64,000 bases of DNA, taken from positions 1,864,001-1,928,000 of the forward strand of contig NC_015675.1 in the NCBI RefSeq assembly GCF_000176035.2. Reading direction: 5' to 3'. The DNA is from Mesorhizobium opportunistum WSM2075. GTDB taxonomy: Bacteria; Pseudomonadota; Alphaproteobacteria; Rhizobiales; Rhizobiaceae. Shown piece after piece: positions 51,486-62,056 of the stretch; the stretch's first letter is position 1; the number at the start of each line of letters is the position of its first letter. Under the pieces are notes generated by a model, which saw only the letters and a program-made list of their open reading frames with translations, was not told the origin of the DNA and ran no database searches. The translations under genes were made by a program, and so were the position numbers.

Positions 51486-51566
51486 ATGGATATCGTCGTT
51501 CTCGGAATAGGGATTTTGTTTTTCGTCCTTTCCTTCGCCTACGTCAAAGCCTGCGACATTCTTTAA
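51486..51566 (+). CDS. 26-residue membrane micro-ORF at the head of the kdp operon
   Basis: A 26-residue peptide, M-D-I-V-V-L-G-I-G-I-L-F-F-V-L, then F-A-Y-V-K-A-C-D-I-L: one transmembrane helix ending in a C-D-x-L motif. It has AAGGAA ten bases upstream and lies 15 bases before kdpF. Similar tiny frames with a C-D-R-L or C-E-R-L end are seen before kdpF in other bacteria by my recollection. Likely co-translated; role unknown. Confidence 0.6.
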   Translation: MDIVVLGIGILFFVLSFAYVKACDIL

Positions 51567-51581
51567 CGCGAGGACGAAACG

Positions 51582-51671
51582 ATGCTTGTCGACTACATTC
51601 TCGGTGGCGGCGTGACGCTGTTCCTGCTCGTTTACCTGACATACGCCCTCGTTCGTCCAGAACGCTTCTGA
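51582..51671 (+). CDS. kdpF: KdpF, small subunit of the potassium-transporting ATPase
   Basis: A 29-residue single-helix peptide, with G-G-G-V-T-L-F-L-L-V-Y-L-T-Y-A-L and ending R-P-E-R-F, the usual KdpF C-terminus. It stabilises the KdpABC complex through lipid-like contacts. GAGGA lies upstream, and kdpA begins 12 bases after its stop. Confidence 0.9.
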   Translation: MLVDYILGGGVTLFLLVYLTYALVRPERF

Positions 51672-51683
51672 AGGCCGGAAACC

Positions 51684-53387
51684 ATGACTCTCAACGGATG
51701 GCTACAGATCCTCGTCTACTGCGGGATCGTCGTTTTGCTGGTGAAGCCGCTCGGTGGCTACATATACCGCGTCTTCAATGGCGACCGGACATTCCTGTCG
51801 CCGGTTCTGGGTCCGGTCGAACGCGAGCTCTATCGCATTTCGGGAACCAGTGAGCGCGAGGAACAGCATTGGACCGCCTATGCGGCGGGCATCCTGTTCT
51901 TCAGCGTCGCCAGCTTCCTGGTGCTTTATGTCCTGCAGCGGCTCCAGGGTGTGCTTCCCTACAATCCGACCGGCATGGCGTCCGTCGACGCCAACCTCGC
52001 CTTCAACACCGCCGCCAGCTTCGTCACCAACACCAACTGGCAGAACTATGGCGGCGAGAGCACGATGTCCTACCTCGTGCAGATGGCCGGCCTCACCGTG
52101 CAGAACTTCATGTCGGCCGCCGTCGGTGTCTCGATCGCCATCGCGCTGATCCGCGGCTTTGCCCGTGCCTCGGCAAAATCGATCGGCAATTTCTGGGTCG
52201 ATATGACCCGCTGCACGCTCTACATCCTCCTGCCGCTCTGCATTGTGCTGACGCTGGTCTATGTCTGGCTCGGGATACCGCAGACGCTCGGTCCGTACGT
52301 CGACGCCACCACGCTGGAAGGCGCCAAGCAGACCCTCGCGCTCGGCCCGGTCGCCTCGCAGGTGGCCATCAAGATGCTCGGCACCAATGGCGGCGGTTTC
52401 TTCAATGCCAATGCCGCGCATCCGTTCGAAAATCCCGACGCCATCTCCAACCTGATCCAGATGGTGACGATCTTCGCGCTGGGTGCGGCGCTGACCAACG
52501 TCTTCGGCCGCATGGTCGGCAACCAGCGCCAGGGCTGGGCGATCCTGGCCACGATGGGCGTGCTGTTCATCGCCGGCGTCGCCATCTGCTACTGGGCGGA
52601 GGCATCCGGCAATCCGCTGGTCCATGCGCTCGGCATCGACGGCGGCAACATGGAAGGCAAGGAGAGCCGCTTCGGCATTGCCCTGTCGGCACTGTTCGCG
52701 GTCATCACCACGGCCGCCTCGTGCGGCGCCGTCAACGCCATGCATGACAGCTTCACCGCGCTCGGGGGGCTGATCCCGATGGTCAACATGCAACTCGGCG
52801 AGGTCATCGTCGGCGGCGTCGGCGCCGGTTTCTACGGCATGATGATGTTCATCGTCCTCGCCGTCTTCGTCGCCGGCCTGATGGTCGGCCGCACGCCGGA
52901 ATATCTCGGCAAGAAGATCGAGGCCAAGGAAGTCAAGATGGCGATGCTGGCCATACTGTGCCTGCCGCTGGCCATGCTGATCTTCACGGCAATCGCCGTG
53001 GTGCTGCCGACGGGTGTCGCGTCCATGGCCAATGGCGGGCCGCACGGCTTCTCCGAGGTGCTCTACGCCTACACCTCGGCGGCGGCGAACAATGGCTCGA
53101 CCTTTGGCGGCCTCAGCGGCAACACGCCCTGGTACAACATCACGCTCGGCATCACCATGCTGATGGGCCGCTTCCTGGTCATCATCCCGGCGCTCGCCAT
53201 CGCCGGCTCGCTGGTGGCGAAGAAGACGGTGCCGGCCTCGGCCGGCACCTTCCCGACAGATGGCCCGCTGTTCGTCGGCCTGCTGGTCGGCGTCATCCTG
53301 ATCGTCGCCGGCCTGACCTTCTTCCCGGCACTGGCGATCGGACCGATCGTCGAACACCTGGCCATGATCCATGGGCAGACATTCTGA
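51684..53387 (+). CDS. kdpA: Potassium-transporting ATPase subunit A
   Basis: KdpA is the ion-selecting channel-like subunit of the high-affinity K+ pump. The 567-residue protein has about ten transmembrane helices, four selectivity loops with T-N-x-[12 protein letters not shown] near 112 and N-G-G-G-F-F-N near 230, and [11 protein letters not shown] near 470. Full length and intact. Confidence 0.96.
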   Translation: MTLNGWLQILVYCGIVVLLVKPLGGYIYRVFNGDRTFLSPVLGPVERELYRISGTSEREEQHWTAYAAGILFFSVASFLVLYVLQRLQGVLPYNPTGMASVDANLAFNTAASFVTNTNWQNYGGESTMSYLVQMAGLTVQNFMSAAVGVSIAIALIRGFARASAKSIGNFWVDMTRCTLYILLPLCIVLTLVYVWLGIPQTLGPYVDATTLEGAKQTLALGPVASQVAIKMLGTNGGGFFNANAAHPFENPDAISNLIQMVTIFALGAALTNVFGRMVGNQRQGWAILATMGVLFIAGVAICYWAEASGNPLVHALGIDGGNMEGKESRFGIALSALFAVITTAASCGAVNAMHDSFTALGGLIPMVNMQLGEVIVGGVGAGFYGMMMFIVLAVFVAGLMVGRTPEYLGKKIEAKEVKMAMLAILCLPLAMLIFTAIAVVLPTGVASMANGGPHGFSEVLYAYTSAAANNGSTFGGLSGNTPWYNITLGITMLMGRFLVIIPALAIAGSLVAKKTVPASAGTFPTDGPLFVGLLVGVILIVAGLTFFPALAIGPIVEHLAMIHGQTF

Positions 53388-53412
53388 CACGGCCCGGCCT
53401 TGGATCAACATC

Positions 53413-53622
53413 ATGTCCTGGTTCAACATCATGCGACGGAAGAGCCGGCCCCGGGCCGGAAACGAGGGAGAGGCAACGCCTCCTCCCTTCCCGACCATCT
53501 CCACATTCCTGGGCATTGCGGCGGTCATGATCGTGATCTGGCTGCTGGTCTATGGCCCACCCTTTTCGGCATCCGATCGATCGGTGCCTGCCAACAACAT
53601 CGATACTGGAGCCAACAAATGA
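53413..53622 (+). CDS. Small membrane protein inserted between kdpA and kdpB
   Basis: A 69-residue protein with a basic N-terminus ([10 protein letters not shown]) and one transmembrane helix (about residues 31-48), then a short periplasmic tail. Its stop overlaps the kdpB start by four bases (ATGA), so it is translated with the operon. It is absent from the classic kdpFABC layout. It may be an accessory or regulatory subunit. Start chosen at the first ATG after the kdpA stop. Confidence 0.7.
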   Translation: MSWFNIMRRKSRPRAGNEGEATPPPFPTISTFLGIAAVMIVIWLLVYGPPFSASDRSVPANNIDTGANK

Positions 53623-55712
53623 GCCAGTCCAAATCCGCCAGCATCATGGATGCCGGCATCCTGTGGCCCGCCGTCGGTGGAGCCTTCAGGAAGCTGAATC
53701 CGCGCACCCTGATCAGGAACCCGGTCATGTTCGTCGTTGCCGTCGTCTCGGCGCTGACGACCGTCCTGTTCGCCAAGGACCTGATCACCGGCGGCGGCGA
53801 TTCCAAATTCACGCTGCAGATCATCATCTGGCTGTGGTTCACCGTGCTGTTCGCCAATTTCGCCGAGGCCGTCGCCGAAGGCCGCGGCAAGGCGCAGGCC
53901 GATTCGCTGCGCAAGGCGCGCACCGAAACCCAGGCCAAGCTTCTGACCGGTGAGGACCGCACGAAATACAAACTGGTGCCCGGCACCAGCCTGAAGGTCG
54001 GGGATGCCGTGCTGGTCGAGGCCGGCGACATCATCCCGTCGGACGGCGAGGTGGTCGAAGGCGTCGCCTCGGTGAACGAGGCGGCGATAACAGGCGAATC
54101 CGCGCCGGTCATCCGTGAATCCGGCGGCGACCGTTCTGCGGTCACCGGCGGCACGCAGGTGCTGTCCGACTGGATTCGCGTGCGCATCACGGCGGCATCG
54201 GGCCATACTTTCCTCGACCGCATGATCTCGCTGGTCGAGGGCGCCGAGCGCCAGAAGACGCCGAACGAGATAGCGCTCAACATCCTGCTGGTCGGCATGA
54301 CGCTGATCTTCGTGCTAGCCACCGCCACCATCCCGAGCTTTGCCTCCTATTCGGGCGGCTACATCCCGGTGACCGTCCTGGTCGCCCTGTTCGTCACCCT
54401 GATCCCGACCACCATCGGCGCGCTGCTGTCGGCCATCGGCATCGCCGGCATGGACCGGCTGGTGCGGTTCAACGTGCTGGCGATGTCCGGCCGCGCCGTC
54501 GAGGCGGCGGGTGACGTCGACACGCTGCTGCTCGACAAGACCGGCACGATCACGCTCGGCAATCGCCAGGCGACGCAATTTCGCCCGGTCAAAGGTGTCA
54601 CCGAGCAGGAGCTGGCCGACGCGGCGCAGCTCGCCTCGCTCGCCGACGAAACGCCGGAAGGCCGCTCGATCGTGGTGCTGGCCAAGGAGAAATACGCAAT
54701 CCGCGCCCGCGACATGGCAACGCTGCACGCCACCTTCGTGCCCTTCACCGCGCAGACCCGTATGAGCGGCGTCGACATCGACGGTTCGTCGGTGCGCAAG
54801 GGTGCCGTCGATTCGGTGCTCGCCCATGTCAACCAGTCGGCATCGGCCGCCCATGGCGTGCGCCCGAGCAGTGACTCCATCCGCGACCTCCAGGCCATCG
54901 CAGACGAGGTCGCCAAGTCCGGCGGCACACCGCTGGCGGTGGAACGCGATGGGCGCCTGCTCGGCGTCGTCCACCTCAAGGACATCGTCAAAGGCGGCAT
55001 CAGCGAGCGCTTCACAGAACTGCGCCGCATGGGCATCCGAACTGTGATGATCACCGGCGACAATCCGATGACGGCCGCTGCGATCGCCGCGGAGGCCGGC
55101 GTCGACGACTTCCTGGCCCAGGCGACGCCCGAGGACAAGCTGAAGCTGATCCGCGACGAACAGGCCAAGGGCAAGCTGGTCGCCATGTGCGGCGACGGCA
55201 CCAACGATGCGCCCGCCCTTGCCCAGGCTGATGTCGGCGTGGCCATGAACACCGGCACGGTCGCGGCCCGCGAAGCCGGCAACATGATCGATCTCGACAG
55301 CGATCCGACCAAGCTGATCGAGATCGTCGAGATCGGCAAGGCGCTGTTGATGACGCGCGGCTCGCTGACGACGTTTTCGATCGCCAACGACGTCGCCAAG
55401 TACTTCGCCATCATCCCGGCGATGTTCGCCGTCTTCTACATCGCGCCGGGACAGACGACCGGGCCGCTGCAGGCACTCAACATCATGCATCTGGGGACGC
55501 CGCAGAGCGCCATCCTGTCGGCGATCATCTTCAACGCGCTGATCATCATCGCGCTGATCCCGCTGTCGCTGAAAGGCGTCAAGTATCGTGCCATCGGCGC
55601 CGGTGCGCTGCTCAGCCGCAACCTCTTGGTCTACGGCCTCGGCGGCATCATCGTCCCCTTCGTCGGCATCAAGGCGATCGACATGATCGTCACCGCCCTC
55701 GGCCTCGCTTAA
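53619..55712 (+). CDS. kdpB: Potassium-transporting ATPase subunit B (P-type ATPase)
   Basis: The catalytic P-type ATPase subunit. The phosphorylated aspartate is D306 in D-K-T-G-T-I-T, with T-G-E-S-A-P near 162, T-G-D-N-P and [11 protein letters not shown] for ATP/metal binding. The 697-residue length is typical. The ATG at 53619, inside the small ORF's last codon, has GGAG nine bases upstream. kdpC follows only after a 73-base insertion that holds a repeat. Confidence 0.97.
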   Translation: MSQSKSASIMDAGILWPAVGGAFRKLNPRTLIRNPVMFVVAVVSALTTVLFAKDLITGGGDSKFTLQIIIWLWFTVLFANFAEAVAEGRGKAQADSLRKARTETQAKLLTGEDRTKYKLVPGTSLKVGDAVLVEAGDIIPSDGEVVEGVASVNEAAITGESAPVIRESGGDRSAVTGGTQVLSDWIRVRITAASGHTFLDRMISLVEGAERQKTPNEIALNILLVGMTLIFVLATATIPSFASYSGGYIPVTVLVALFVTLIPTTIGALLSAIGIAGMDRLVRFNVLAMSGRAVEAAGDVDTLLLDKTGTITLGNRQATQFRPVKGVTEQELADAAQLASLADETPEGRSIVVLAKEKYAIRARDMATLHATFVPFTAQTRMSGVDIDGSSVRKGAVDSVLAHVNQSASAAHGVRPSSDSIRDLQAIADEVAKSGGTPLAVERDGRLLGVVHLKDIVKGGISERFTELRRMGIRTVMITGDNPMTAAAIAAEAGVDDFLAQATPEDKLKLIRDEQAKGKLVAMCGDGTNDAPALAQADVGVAMNTGTVAAREAGNMIDLDSDPTKLIEIVEIGKALLMTRGSLTTFSIANDVAKYFAIIPAMFAVFYIAPGQTTGPLQALNIMHLGTPQSAILSAIIFNALIIIALIPLSLKGVKYRAIGAGALLSRNLLVYGLGGIIVPFVGIKAIDMIVTALGLA

Positions 55713-55776
55713 CTCTTTGTTTTAACGCAATTCCTGTGGGAAACCGCTTCACACTTTTCCTGGAATTGCTTTGAGG
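55713..55776. repeat. Dispersed intergenic repeat, copy D
   Basis: Runs TTTGTTTTAACGCAATTCC, then CTGTGGGAAACCGCTTCACAC and TTTTCCTGGAATTGCTTTGA, between kdpB and kdpC inside the operon. It lacks the internal GCGC hairpin of copy C, so it is a shorter variant of the family at 15033, 18420 and 33220. Confidence 0.8.
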
Positions 55777-55785
55777 AAAATTTCC

Positions 55786-56352
55786 ATGCTCTCCCAGATA
55801 AGACCCGCGATCATCATGATCGTCTTCTTCACGGTGCTGACCGGCCTGATCTATCCCTTGGGCATGACCGGCATCGCCCAGGCGCTGTTCCCGCGCCAGG
55901 CCAATGGCAGCCTGATCGAAAAGGACGGCAAGGTCATCGGCTCCGGCCTGATCGGCCAGGGCTTTGCCAGCGACAAGTATTTCCATGGCCGGCCTTCGGC
56001 GGCCGGCAGCAGCGGCTACGACGCAACCGCCTCCGGCGGCAGCAATCTCGGCCCGACCAATCCGAAGCTGATCGATCGCATCAAGGGCGATGCCGAAAAG
56101 CTGAAGGCGGAGAATCCGAACCAGCCGGTCCCGATGGACCTGGTGACGACGTCCGGCAGCGGCCTCGATCCAGCCATCAGCCCCGAGGCCGCCTACTTCC
56201 AGGTCGCCAGGGTGGCGAAAGCCCGGGGCATCGACGAGGCCAAGGTCAAGGCGCTCGTCGACAGCCACATCGATGGCCGCGAACTGGGCTTCCTGGGTGA
56301 GCCGGTCGTCAATGTGCTGGCGCTCAACCTCGCACTCGACGATGCGAAATAA
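55786..56352 (+). CDS. kdpC: Potassium-transporting ATPase subunit C
   Basis: KdpC is the single-helix subunit that helps KdpB bind ATP. The 188-residue protein has an N-terminal transmembrane helix ([14 protein letters not shown]), the F-x-G-R-P-S-A-A motif near 66, and [12 protein letters not shown] near 115. The ATG at 55786 is used. kdpD follows 55 bases later. Confidence 0.95.
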   Translation: MLSQIRPAIIMIVFFTVLTGLIYPLGMTGIAQALFPRQANGSLIEKDGKVIGSGLIGQGFASDKYFHGRPSAAGSSGYDATASGGSNLGPTNPKLIDRIKGDAEKLKAENPNQPVPMDLVTTSGSGLDPAISPEAAYFQVARVAKARGIDEAKVKALVDSHIDGRELGFLGEPVVNVLALNLALDDAK

Positions 56353-56407
56353 CGAAGGGGTGACCGGGGATCGACAGTACCCCTGGCGCCGTCCATGATC
56401 GAAGCTG

Positions 56408-59137
56408 ATGCCGGACGACCGAAGCAACGAATCCAGACCTTCTCCCGACGCACTGCTCGATCATGCCGAGCGGGAAGGTCGCGGTCGTTTGCGCATATTC
56501 CTCGGTGCGGCACCAGGTGTCGGCAAGACCTATGAAATGCTGATGTCGGGCCGTGCCCGCCTGGCCGACGGCGTGGACGTGGTGATCGGCGTCGTCGAGA
56601 CGCATGGCCGCAAGGAGACGATGGCCCTTGTCGAGGGCTATGAGGTCATTCCCCGCCGCAAGGTCGACTACAAGGGCCGCATCCTCGACGAGATGGATAT
56701 AGACGCCATCCTCGCCCGGCGTCCGGCGCTGGTTCTCGTCGACGAGCTCGCCCACACCAACGCGCCCGGCAGCCGCCATCCCAAGCGCTATCTCGACGTC
56801 CAGGAAATCCTGACGCAAGGCATCGACGTCTACACGACGCTCAACATCCAGCATGTCGAAAGCCTGAACGATGTCGTCGCCCAGATCACCAAGGTCAGGG
56901 TGCGCGAGACGGTTCCCGATTCCATCATCGACCAGGCCGACGACGTCGAGATCATCGACCTCACGCCCGACGACCTGATCAAGCGGCTCGAGGAAGGCAA
57001 GGTCTATTTCCCCAACACCGCCCAGCGCGCGATCGAGAACTATTTCTCGCCGGGCAATCTGACCGCGCTCAGGGAACTGGCGCTGCGCCGCACGGCGCAG
57101 CGCGTCGACGACCAGTTACTGATCCATATGCAGGCCCACGCCATTCCGGGGCCGTGGGCCGCGGGCGAGCGGGTGCTCGTCTGCGTCGACGCGCGTCCGG
57201 GCGGGGCGGCCCGCATTCGCTATGCGCGCCGGCTGGCCGACCGGCTGCGCGCGCCGTGGACGGCGCTGCATGTGGATACGCCTCGTTCGGCCGCCATGTC
57301 CGAGGAGGACAAGGACCGGCTGGCGGCATTGCTGCGCCTTGCCGAACAGCTCGGCGCCGAGGTGACGACCATTCCCGGCCAGAACGTCGCGCAGGATATC
57401 GTGCGGCATGCGACGGCCAACAATTTCACCCACATCGTGGTCGGCCGGCCGACCCGGTCGCGCTGGCGCGAATTGATCGAAGGTTCGCTCACCTATGATC
57501 TCATCCGCAATGCCGGCGACATCAGCGTCCATGTCATTTCGGGAACCGAGCGCAACACCGAGGCGACGTCGAGAAGCGTCAAGGCGGCGGACGAGCAGTG
57601 GCAGTTCCAGATCTGGCCTTATCTCAGCGCCACGGGTTTTGTCGCCGGTTCGCTCGCCTTCGCCGTCCTGCTCGACCAGTTTCTCGACGTTCGCAATCTG
57701 GCGATCATCTTTCTCATCGGGGTGCTGACGTCGGCGGTGACCGGCGGCCTCTGGCCGGCCCTGTATGCCTGTCTCGCCAGCGCCGTCGCCTTCAACTATT
57801 TCTTCCTGGAGCCGCGCTACACGCTGACGATCCGGGATCCGGAGAGCATCGTCGCGCTCGGCGTGTTCCTGGTCGTGGCGGTCATCGCCAGCAATCTGAC
57901 GGCGCGCGTGCAACGCCAGGCGGTCGCCGCCCGCTCGCGGGCGCGGGCCACGGAGGACATCTACCTCTTTTCCAAGAAGCTCGCCGGTGCCGGCACGCTC
58001 GACGACGTTCTGTGGGCCACCGCCTTCCAGATCGCCTCGATGCTGAAGCTGCGCGTGGTGCTGCTTTTGCCGGAAGATGGAACGATCACCGTCAAGGCCG
58101 GCTATCCGCCCGACGATACGCTGGCGGAGGCCGACATCGCGGCCGCCCGCTGGGCCTGGGAGCACAACCGCGCGGCAGGACGCGGCGCCGACACGCTTCC
58201 CGGTGCCAAGCGCCTCTATCTGCCCCTGCGGACAGGGCGCACCGCGATCGGCGTCGTCGGGCTCGACAACGACAAGCAGGGTCCGCTGCTGACGCCAGAG
58301 CAGCAGCGCCTGCTCGACGCGCTGGCCGACCAGGCGGCGGTCGCCATCGAACGCATCCAACTGGTCGCCGACGTCGACCGTGCCAAGCTCGCCGCCGAGG
58401 CGGACAGGCTGCGTTCGGCGCTGCTCACCTCGATTTCGCATGATCTGAAGACGCCGCTCGCCGCCATCATGGGTGCGGCCGGCACGCTGCGGGAATTCGC
58501 ACCGGCATTGCCGGAACAGGATCGGGCGGAACTTTTGTCGACCGTGCTTGACGAGTCCGAGCGGTTGAACCGCTTCATCGCCAATCTGCTCGACATGACC
58601 AAGATCGAGTCCGGGGCCATGGAGCCGAACTACGCTTTCCACTATGTCGGCGATATCGTCGGCTCGGCCCTGCAGAGGGCGAGGAAGATCATCGCCGAGC
58701 ACAAGACCGAGATCGACATCCCCATGGATCTGCCGATGCTGAAGGTCGATCCCGTCCTGTTCGAGCAGGCGCTGTTCAATCTCCTCGACAATGCGGCGAA
58801 ATACGCCCCACCCGGCTCGACGATCCGCGTGCAGGGCTGGACCGACAATGGTTCCGTCATCCTGCAGGTCATGGATGAAGGGCCGGGCATTCCGCCCGGA
58901 GACGTGGAACGGATTTTCGACACCTTCTACCGGGTGCGCAAGCGCGACCAGGTCCGCGCCGGCACCGGGCTCGGCCTGTCGATCTGCCGTGGTTTCATCG
59001 AAGCGATGGGCGGCACGATCACAGCCGCGAACCGAACCGACCGTCCGGGCGCGGTTTTCACCATCAGCATGCCGAAGCCGGCGATCCCGCCCGACCTCGA
59101 CACCTCCACTACCGACGATGTTGGTGACTTGGCATGA
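56408..59137 (+). CDS. kdpD: Potassium-sensing histidine kinase KdpD
   Basis: A 909-residue membrane sensor that phosphorylates KdpE at low K+ or high ionic strength. The N-terminal KdpD domain has a P-loop (G-A-A-P-G-V-G-K-T-Y near 36) and D-E-L-A-H-T-N; a Usp-like domain (about 250-370) follows, then four transmembrane helices (about 400-500), a GAF-like domain and the kinase core with His678 in S-I-S-H-D-L-K-T-P and D-N-A-A-K-Y as N-box. It overlaps kdpE by four bases. All features of an active sensor are present. Confidence 0.96.
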   Translation: MPDDRSNESRPSPDALLDHAEREGRGRLRIFLGAAPGVGKTYEMLMSGRARLADGVDVVIGVVETHGRKETMALVEGYEVIPRRKVDYKGRILDEMDIDAILARRPALVLVDELAHTNAPGSRHPKRYLDVQEILTQGIDVYTTLNIQHVESLNDVVAQITKVRVRETVPDSIIDQADDVEIIDLTPDDLIKRLEEGKVYFPNTAQRAIENYFSPGNLTALRELALRRTAQRVDDQLLIHMQAHAIPGPWAAGERVLVCVDARPGGAARIRYARRLADRLRAPWTALHVDTPRSAAMSEEDKDRLAALLRLAEQLGAEVTTIPGQNVAQDIVRHATANNFTHIVVGRPTRSRWRELIEGSLTYDLIRNAGDISVHVISGTERNTEATSRSVKAADEQWQFQIWPYLSATGFVAGSLAFAVLLDQFLDVRNLAIIFLIGVLTSAVTGGLWPALYACLASAVAFNYFFLEPRYTLTIRDPESIVALGVFLVVAVIASNLTARVQRQAVAARSRARATEDIYLFSKKLAGAGTLDDVLWATAFQIASMLKLRVVLLLPEDGTITVKAGYPPDDTLAEADIAAARWAWEHNRAAGRGADTLPGAKRLYLPLRTGRTAIGVVGLDNDKQGPLLTPEQQRLLDALADQAAVAIERIQLVADVDRAKLAAEADRLRSALLTSISHDLKTPLAAIMGAAGTLREFAPALPEQDRAELLSTVLDESERLNRFIANLLDMTKIESGAMEPNYAFHYVGDIVGSALQRARKIIAEHKTEIDIPMDLPMLKVDPVLFEQALFNLLDNAAKYAPPGSTIRVQGWTDNGSVILQVMDEGPGIPPGDVERIFDTFYRVRKRDQVRAGTGLGLSICRGFIEAMGGTITAANRTDRPGAVFTISMPKPAIPPDLDTSTTDDVGDLA

Positions 59138-59826
59138 CAAACTCGAACGTCAGGATACTGGTCGTGGATGACGAGCCGCCGATCCGCAAGCTGCTGCGGG
59201 TCGGGCTCGGCAGCCAGGGCTATGCAATCAGCGAGGCGCCGAACGCCAAGGTGGCGATCGAATTGATGGAGACGGAAAAGCCTGATCTCGTCCTGCTCGA
59301 CCTCGGCCTGCCGGGCATGAGCGGCCATGAACTGCTGCGCAAATGGCGTGACGATGGCCTCGACATTCCCGTCGTCATCCTCTCTAGCCGCACCGACGAG
59401 GCCGGCATCGTCAACGCGCTCGAACTCGGCGCCGACGACTATGTCACCAAGCCGTTCGGCATGAACGAGCTGGTCGCCCGCATCCGCGTGGCGCTGCGCC
59501 ACAAATTCCAGCAGCAGGGTGAAAAGCCGGTTTTCCAGACCGGTGACCTCAGCGTCGACCTGGTCAAGCGCGTCGTCAAGGTCGAGGGCAAGGAGGTGAA
59601 GCTCTCGCCGAAGGAATACGAGATCCTGCGCATGCTGGTGCAGCATGCCGGCAAAGTGCTGACCCACCATTTCCTGTTGAAGCAGGTCTGGGGCGATTCG
59701 ACCGACGTGCAGTATCTCAGGGTCTATGTCCGGCAACTCAGGCAGAAGATCGAGAAGACCCCGGACCAGCCACGCTACATCACCACGGAGACCGGTGTCG
59801 GCTATCGCCTGCGCGAGGTCGAGTAG
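59134..59826 (+). CDS. kdpE: KdpE response regulator
   Basis: A 230-residue OmpR-type regulator with an intact receiver (Asp56 in L-L-D-L-G-L-P-G; Lys in V-T-K-P-F-G) and a winged-helix DNA-binding domain (about 130-228, ending G-V-G-Y-R-L). It activates the kdp promoter after phosphorylation by KdpD. Its start overlaps the kdpD stop. Confidence 0.96.
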   Translation: MTNSNVRILVVDDEPPIRKLLRVGLGSQGYAISEAPNAKVAIELMETEKPDLVLLDLGLPGMSGHELLRKWRDDGLDIPVVILSSRTDEAGIVNALELGADDYVTKPFGMNELVARIRVALRHKFQQQGEKPVFQTGDLSVDLVKRVVKVEGKEVKLSPKEYEILRMLVQHAGKVLTHHFLLKQVWGDSTDVQYLRVYVRQLRQKIEKTPDQPRYITTETGVGYRLREVE

Positions 59827-59840
59827 GCGAGAGCCGTCAC

Positions 59841-61280
59841 TTAACCGATTGCTTCCTGCTGCAGTCGGTTCGCGGTCGATGATGCCCGCAAGGCGGCCAG
59901 GCAGCCGAGAATTCCAAGCGGCACGAAGGCCAGGAACAGCCAGCTCGCGACATTGGCGGCCGCGTCGTGGTTCAACCCTTGCGAAAAACCGCTGGCATTG
60001 GCGACGATGCCGGCAAGGGCGGCACCCACGGCATAGCCGATGCGCTGCATGGTCGGCACCGCTGCCGAGGCAATTGTCTGCTCGTCATCCGGGGCGGAGG
60101 CGACGATGACGCGGGTCAGGAACGGCCAGGCGATGCCGAAGCCGCCGCCCTGCAACAGGGCGCAGACCAGGATCAGCGGGATAGAGCCCAGCGGTAGCGT
60201 ATAGGCAAAGCCGGCGATGCCGGCGGCGATCATCAGCGCGCCGCAGACGATGATCAGCCGCTCGCGGCGCGGTGGCGCGTTGGCGACGAGGATCGACAGG
60301 ATCGACCAGGCGATCGATTCGGCGGCGATGATATAACCGGTGGTCAGCAGCGGGATGTCGTGCAGGCTGGTCAACAGCAGCGGCCCGTAGACGCCGAAGG
60401 AGCAGGTCGCCACCGAGAAGGCGGCGACCATGGTCATGCCGGCGCCTACCGGCGTGCGCCACGAGAACAGCCGCGCCGGGAACAGCCGGGAGCGCGGCTT
60501 CAGCGCGTCGATGTAGAAGAACAGCGCCAGGCCGCCGAGACCGAGGGCGATCAGCAGCGAAGAGCGCAGCAAGGCGATGTCGACGCCGGCAGAGGCGATC
60601 AGCACCACGGCTACGGCAAGGCAGGCGAGGGCGGCGAACGGGAAGGGCGGCGCCTTGCCCTTGCTCGTGGTGGGTCTCGTCGCCTCGGGCGTGTCGAGCA
60701 CGATGAAGCTTGCCAACGCCATGGCCGTGCCGCCGACGGTGAAGACGCCGAACGCCCAGCGCCATGAGAGAAGCTCGGTCATGATCGCGCCGAGCAACGG
60801 GCCGCTGAAGGCCGCGACGCCCCAGATCGCGGACATGATGCCGAAAAGCTGCGGCCAGATGGCACGCGAAAACAACCGCTCGACCGAGACGAAGGCCAGC
60901 GACACCAGCGCGCCGCCGCCAAGCCCCTCGATCAGGCGGCCGGCGAGGAACAGCTGCATGGAAGGCGAGGTGGCGCAGATCAACGCTCCGGCCGCGTAGA
61001 GCAGGGCGGCGACAACCATGTTGGTGCGCAGCGCCACATAACTCACCAGCCGCCCGGCCGCGGCACCGGCGACGATGGCGCCGAGCTCGTAGATCGCCAG
61101 CGACCAGCCAACGAGCTGCACGCCGGCCAGTTCACCGACCATGGCGGGCATGACGGTCGCCACCATCGTCTCATTGGTCGCGTGCAGCAGGATGCCGAGG
61201 CTGATGAAGCAGAAGCGCGCCAGGTCGCCGCTCGCCCACAATGCGCGCCAGTCGACCCTGTTTATACCGATTTCAGTCAT
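59841..61280 (-). CDS. MFS transporter
   Basis: A 479-residue major facilitator with about 13-14 hydrophobic helices. The loop sequence after helix 2 (G-R-L-V-S-Y-V-A-L-R-T-N) and G-R-L-I-E-G-L-G-G-G-A near 112 resemble drug-efflux (DHA2-like) members. Convergent with kdpE, 14 bases apart. Substrate unknown. Confidence 0.85.
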   Translation of the reverse strand: MTEIGINRVDWRALWASGDLARFCFISLGILLHATNETMVATVMPAMVGELAGVQLVGWSLAIYELGAIVAGAAAGRLVSYVALRTNMVVAALLYAAGALICATSPSMQLFLAGRLIEGLGGGALVSLAFVSVERLFSRAIWPQLFGIMSAIWGVAAFSGPLLGAIMTELLSWRWAFGVFTVGGTAMALASFIVLDTPEATRPTTSKGKAPPFPFAALACLAVAVVLIASAGVDIALLRSSLLIALGLGGLALFFYIDALKPRSRLFPARLFSWRTPVGAGMTMVAAFSVATCSFGVYGPLLLTSLHDIPLLTTGYIIAAESIAWSILSILVANAPPRRERLIIVCGALMIAAGIAGFAYTLPLGSIPLILVCALLQGGGFGIAWPFLTRVIVASAPDDEQTIASAAVPTMQRIGYAVGAALAGIVANASGFSQGLNHDAAANVASWLFLAFVPLGILGCLAALRASSTANRLQQEAIG

Positions 61281-61481
61281 TTCTACCCCGGCCTTGCATA
61301 GCTCGATGACGGCGCTGGGCCCAGAAGCCAGAAAGGGTTTCCGGCAGGACCATGCGTGTTGGCAACGCCGGATCGCGCGTCAGACCGGGGCGCTGTTCCG
61401 GTCAGGGCAGGCTTGTAAAACCTCAACCGCGATTGAGCTCAAGCGAAATTTTCGAGATGTTTGCGGCCGGCGGCCGGCGGT

Positions 61482-61964
61482 TCAATTCTCGGTGCTGCGC
61501 AGTTGGAACTGGCTGACGCCGATGGCGAGATTGATGCCGGTCTGGGTCTGCAGGCTGAGCGGCTGGAGGGTGAAGGCCTGCGACGAACCGCCAACCAGCA
61601 GATTGGCGCCGGCGCCGACGGCCGCCGTCACCTCGGCACTGGCGCCAATATAGTCGCCCGCCAGCGCACCCGGCGCGTAGATGTTCTTCAGCGGCGTCAG
61701 CACCAACCATCGCATCACCGCTTGCTTTGTCGTGCCGATGTCGAGGCCGTATTTGTTGACGGCGCCGAAATAGGCTTCCGGCGCGAAGGTCTTGTCGGAG
61801 GGGGTGAAGGTGCAGCTCAAATCCTTGGTCGAGCCGAAAATGAAGCCGGTGCCGCCTGATATGGCGCATTCAAGCGCGCCGAGTTCGATGCCACGGTCCT
61901 GGGCTCGTGCCGCACCGGCAAGCGCGGTTGCAATCACGGCAGCGGCGATGGCTGTCTTCGGCAT
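61482..61964 (-). CDS. DUF992 secreted protein (first copy)
   Basis: A 160-residue exported protein; signal peptide cleaved near A-R-A-Q at residue 22. The mature DUF992 domain has E-L-G-A-L-E-C near its start, C-T-F-T-P, and the end block G-A-N-L-L-V-G-G-S-S followed by L-Q-P-L-S-L-Q. The family is found mainly in alphaproteobacteria and its function is unknown. A paralogue lies 92 bases upstream on the same strand. Confidence 0.85.
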   Translation of the reverse strand: MPKTAIAAAVIATALAGAARAQDRGIELGALECAISGGTGFIFGSTKDLSCTFTPSDKTFAPEAYFGAVNKYGLDIGTTKQAVMRWLVLTPLKNIYAPGALAGDYIGASAEVTAAVGAGANLLVGGSSQAFTLQPLSLQTQTGINLAIGVSQFQLRSTEN

Positions 61965-62056
61965 ACTGTTCCCCTCAAAAATGAAACGGCGCGGAACCAT
62001 CCTATCCGGTTCCGCGCCGCGAAGTGAGGGGTCGTGGAGCCCATGGCTCCATGCAT

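Noticed and set aside
51702..53528. Long frame antisense to kdpA
   Set aside because: Overlaps the well-supported kdpA; no recognisable domains.
57116..59140. Long frame antisense to kdpD
   Set aside because: Same reason: shadow of a large GC-rich gene.
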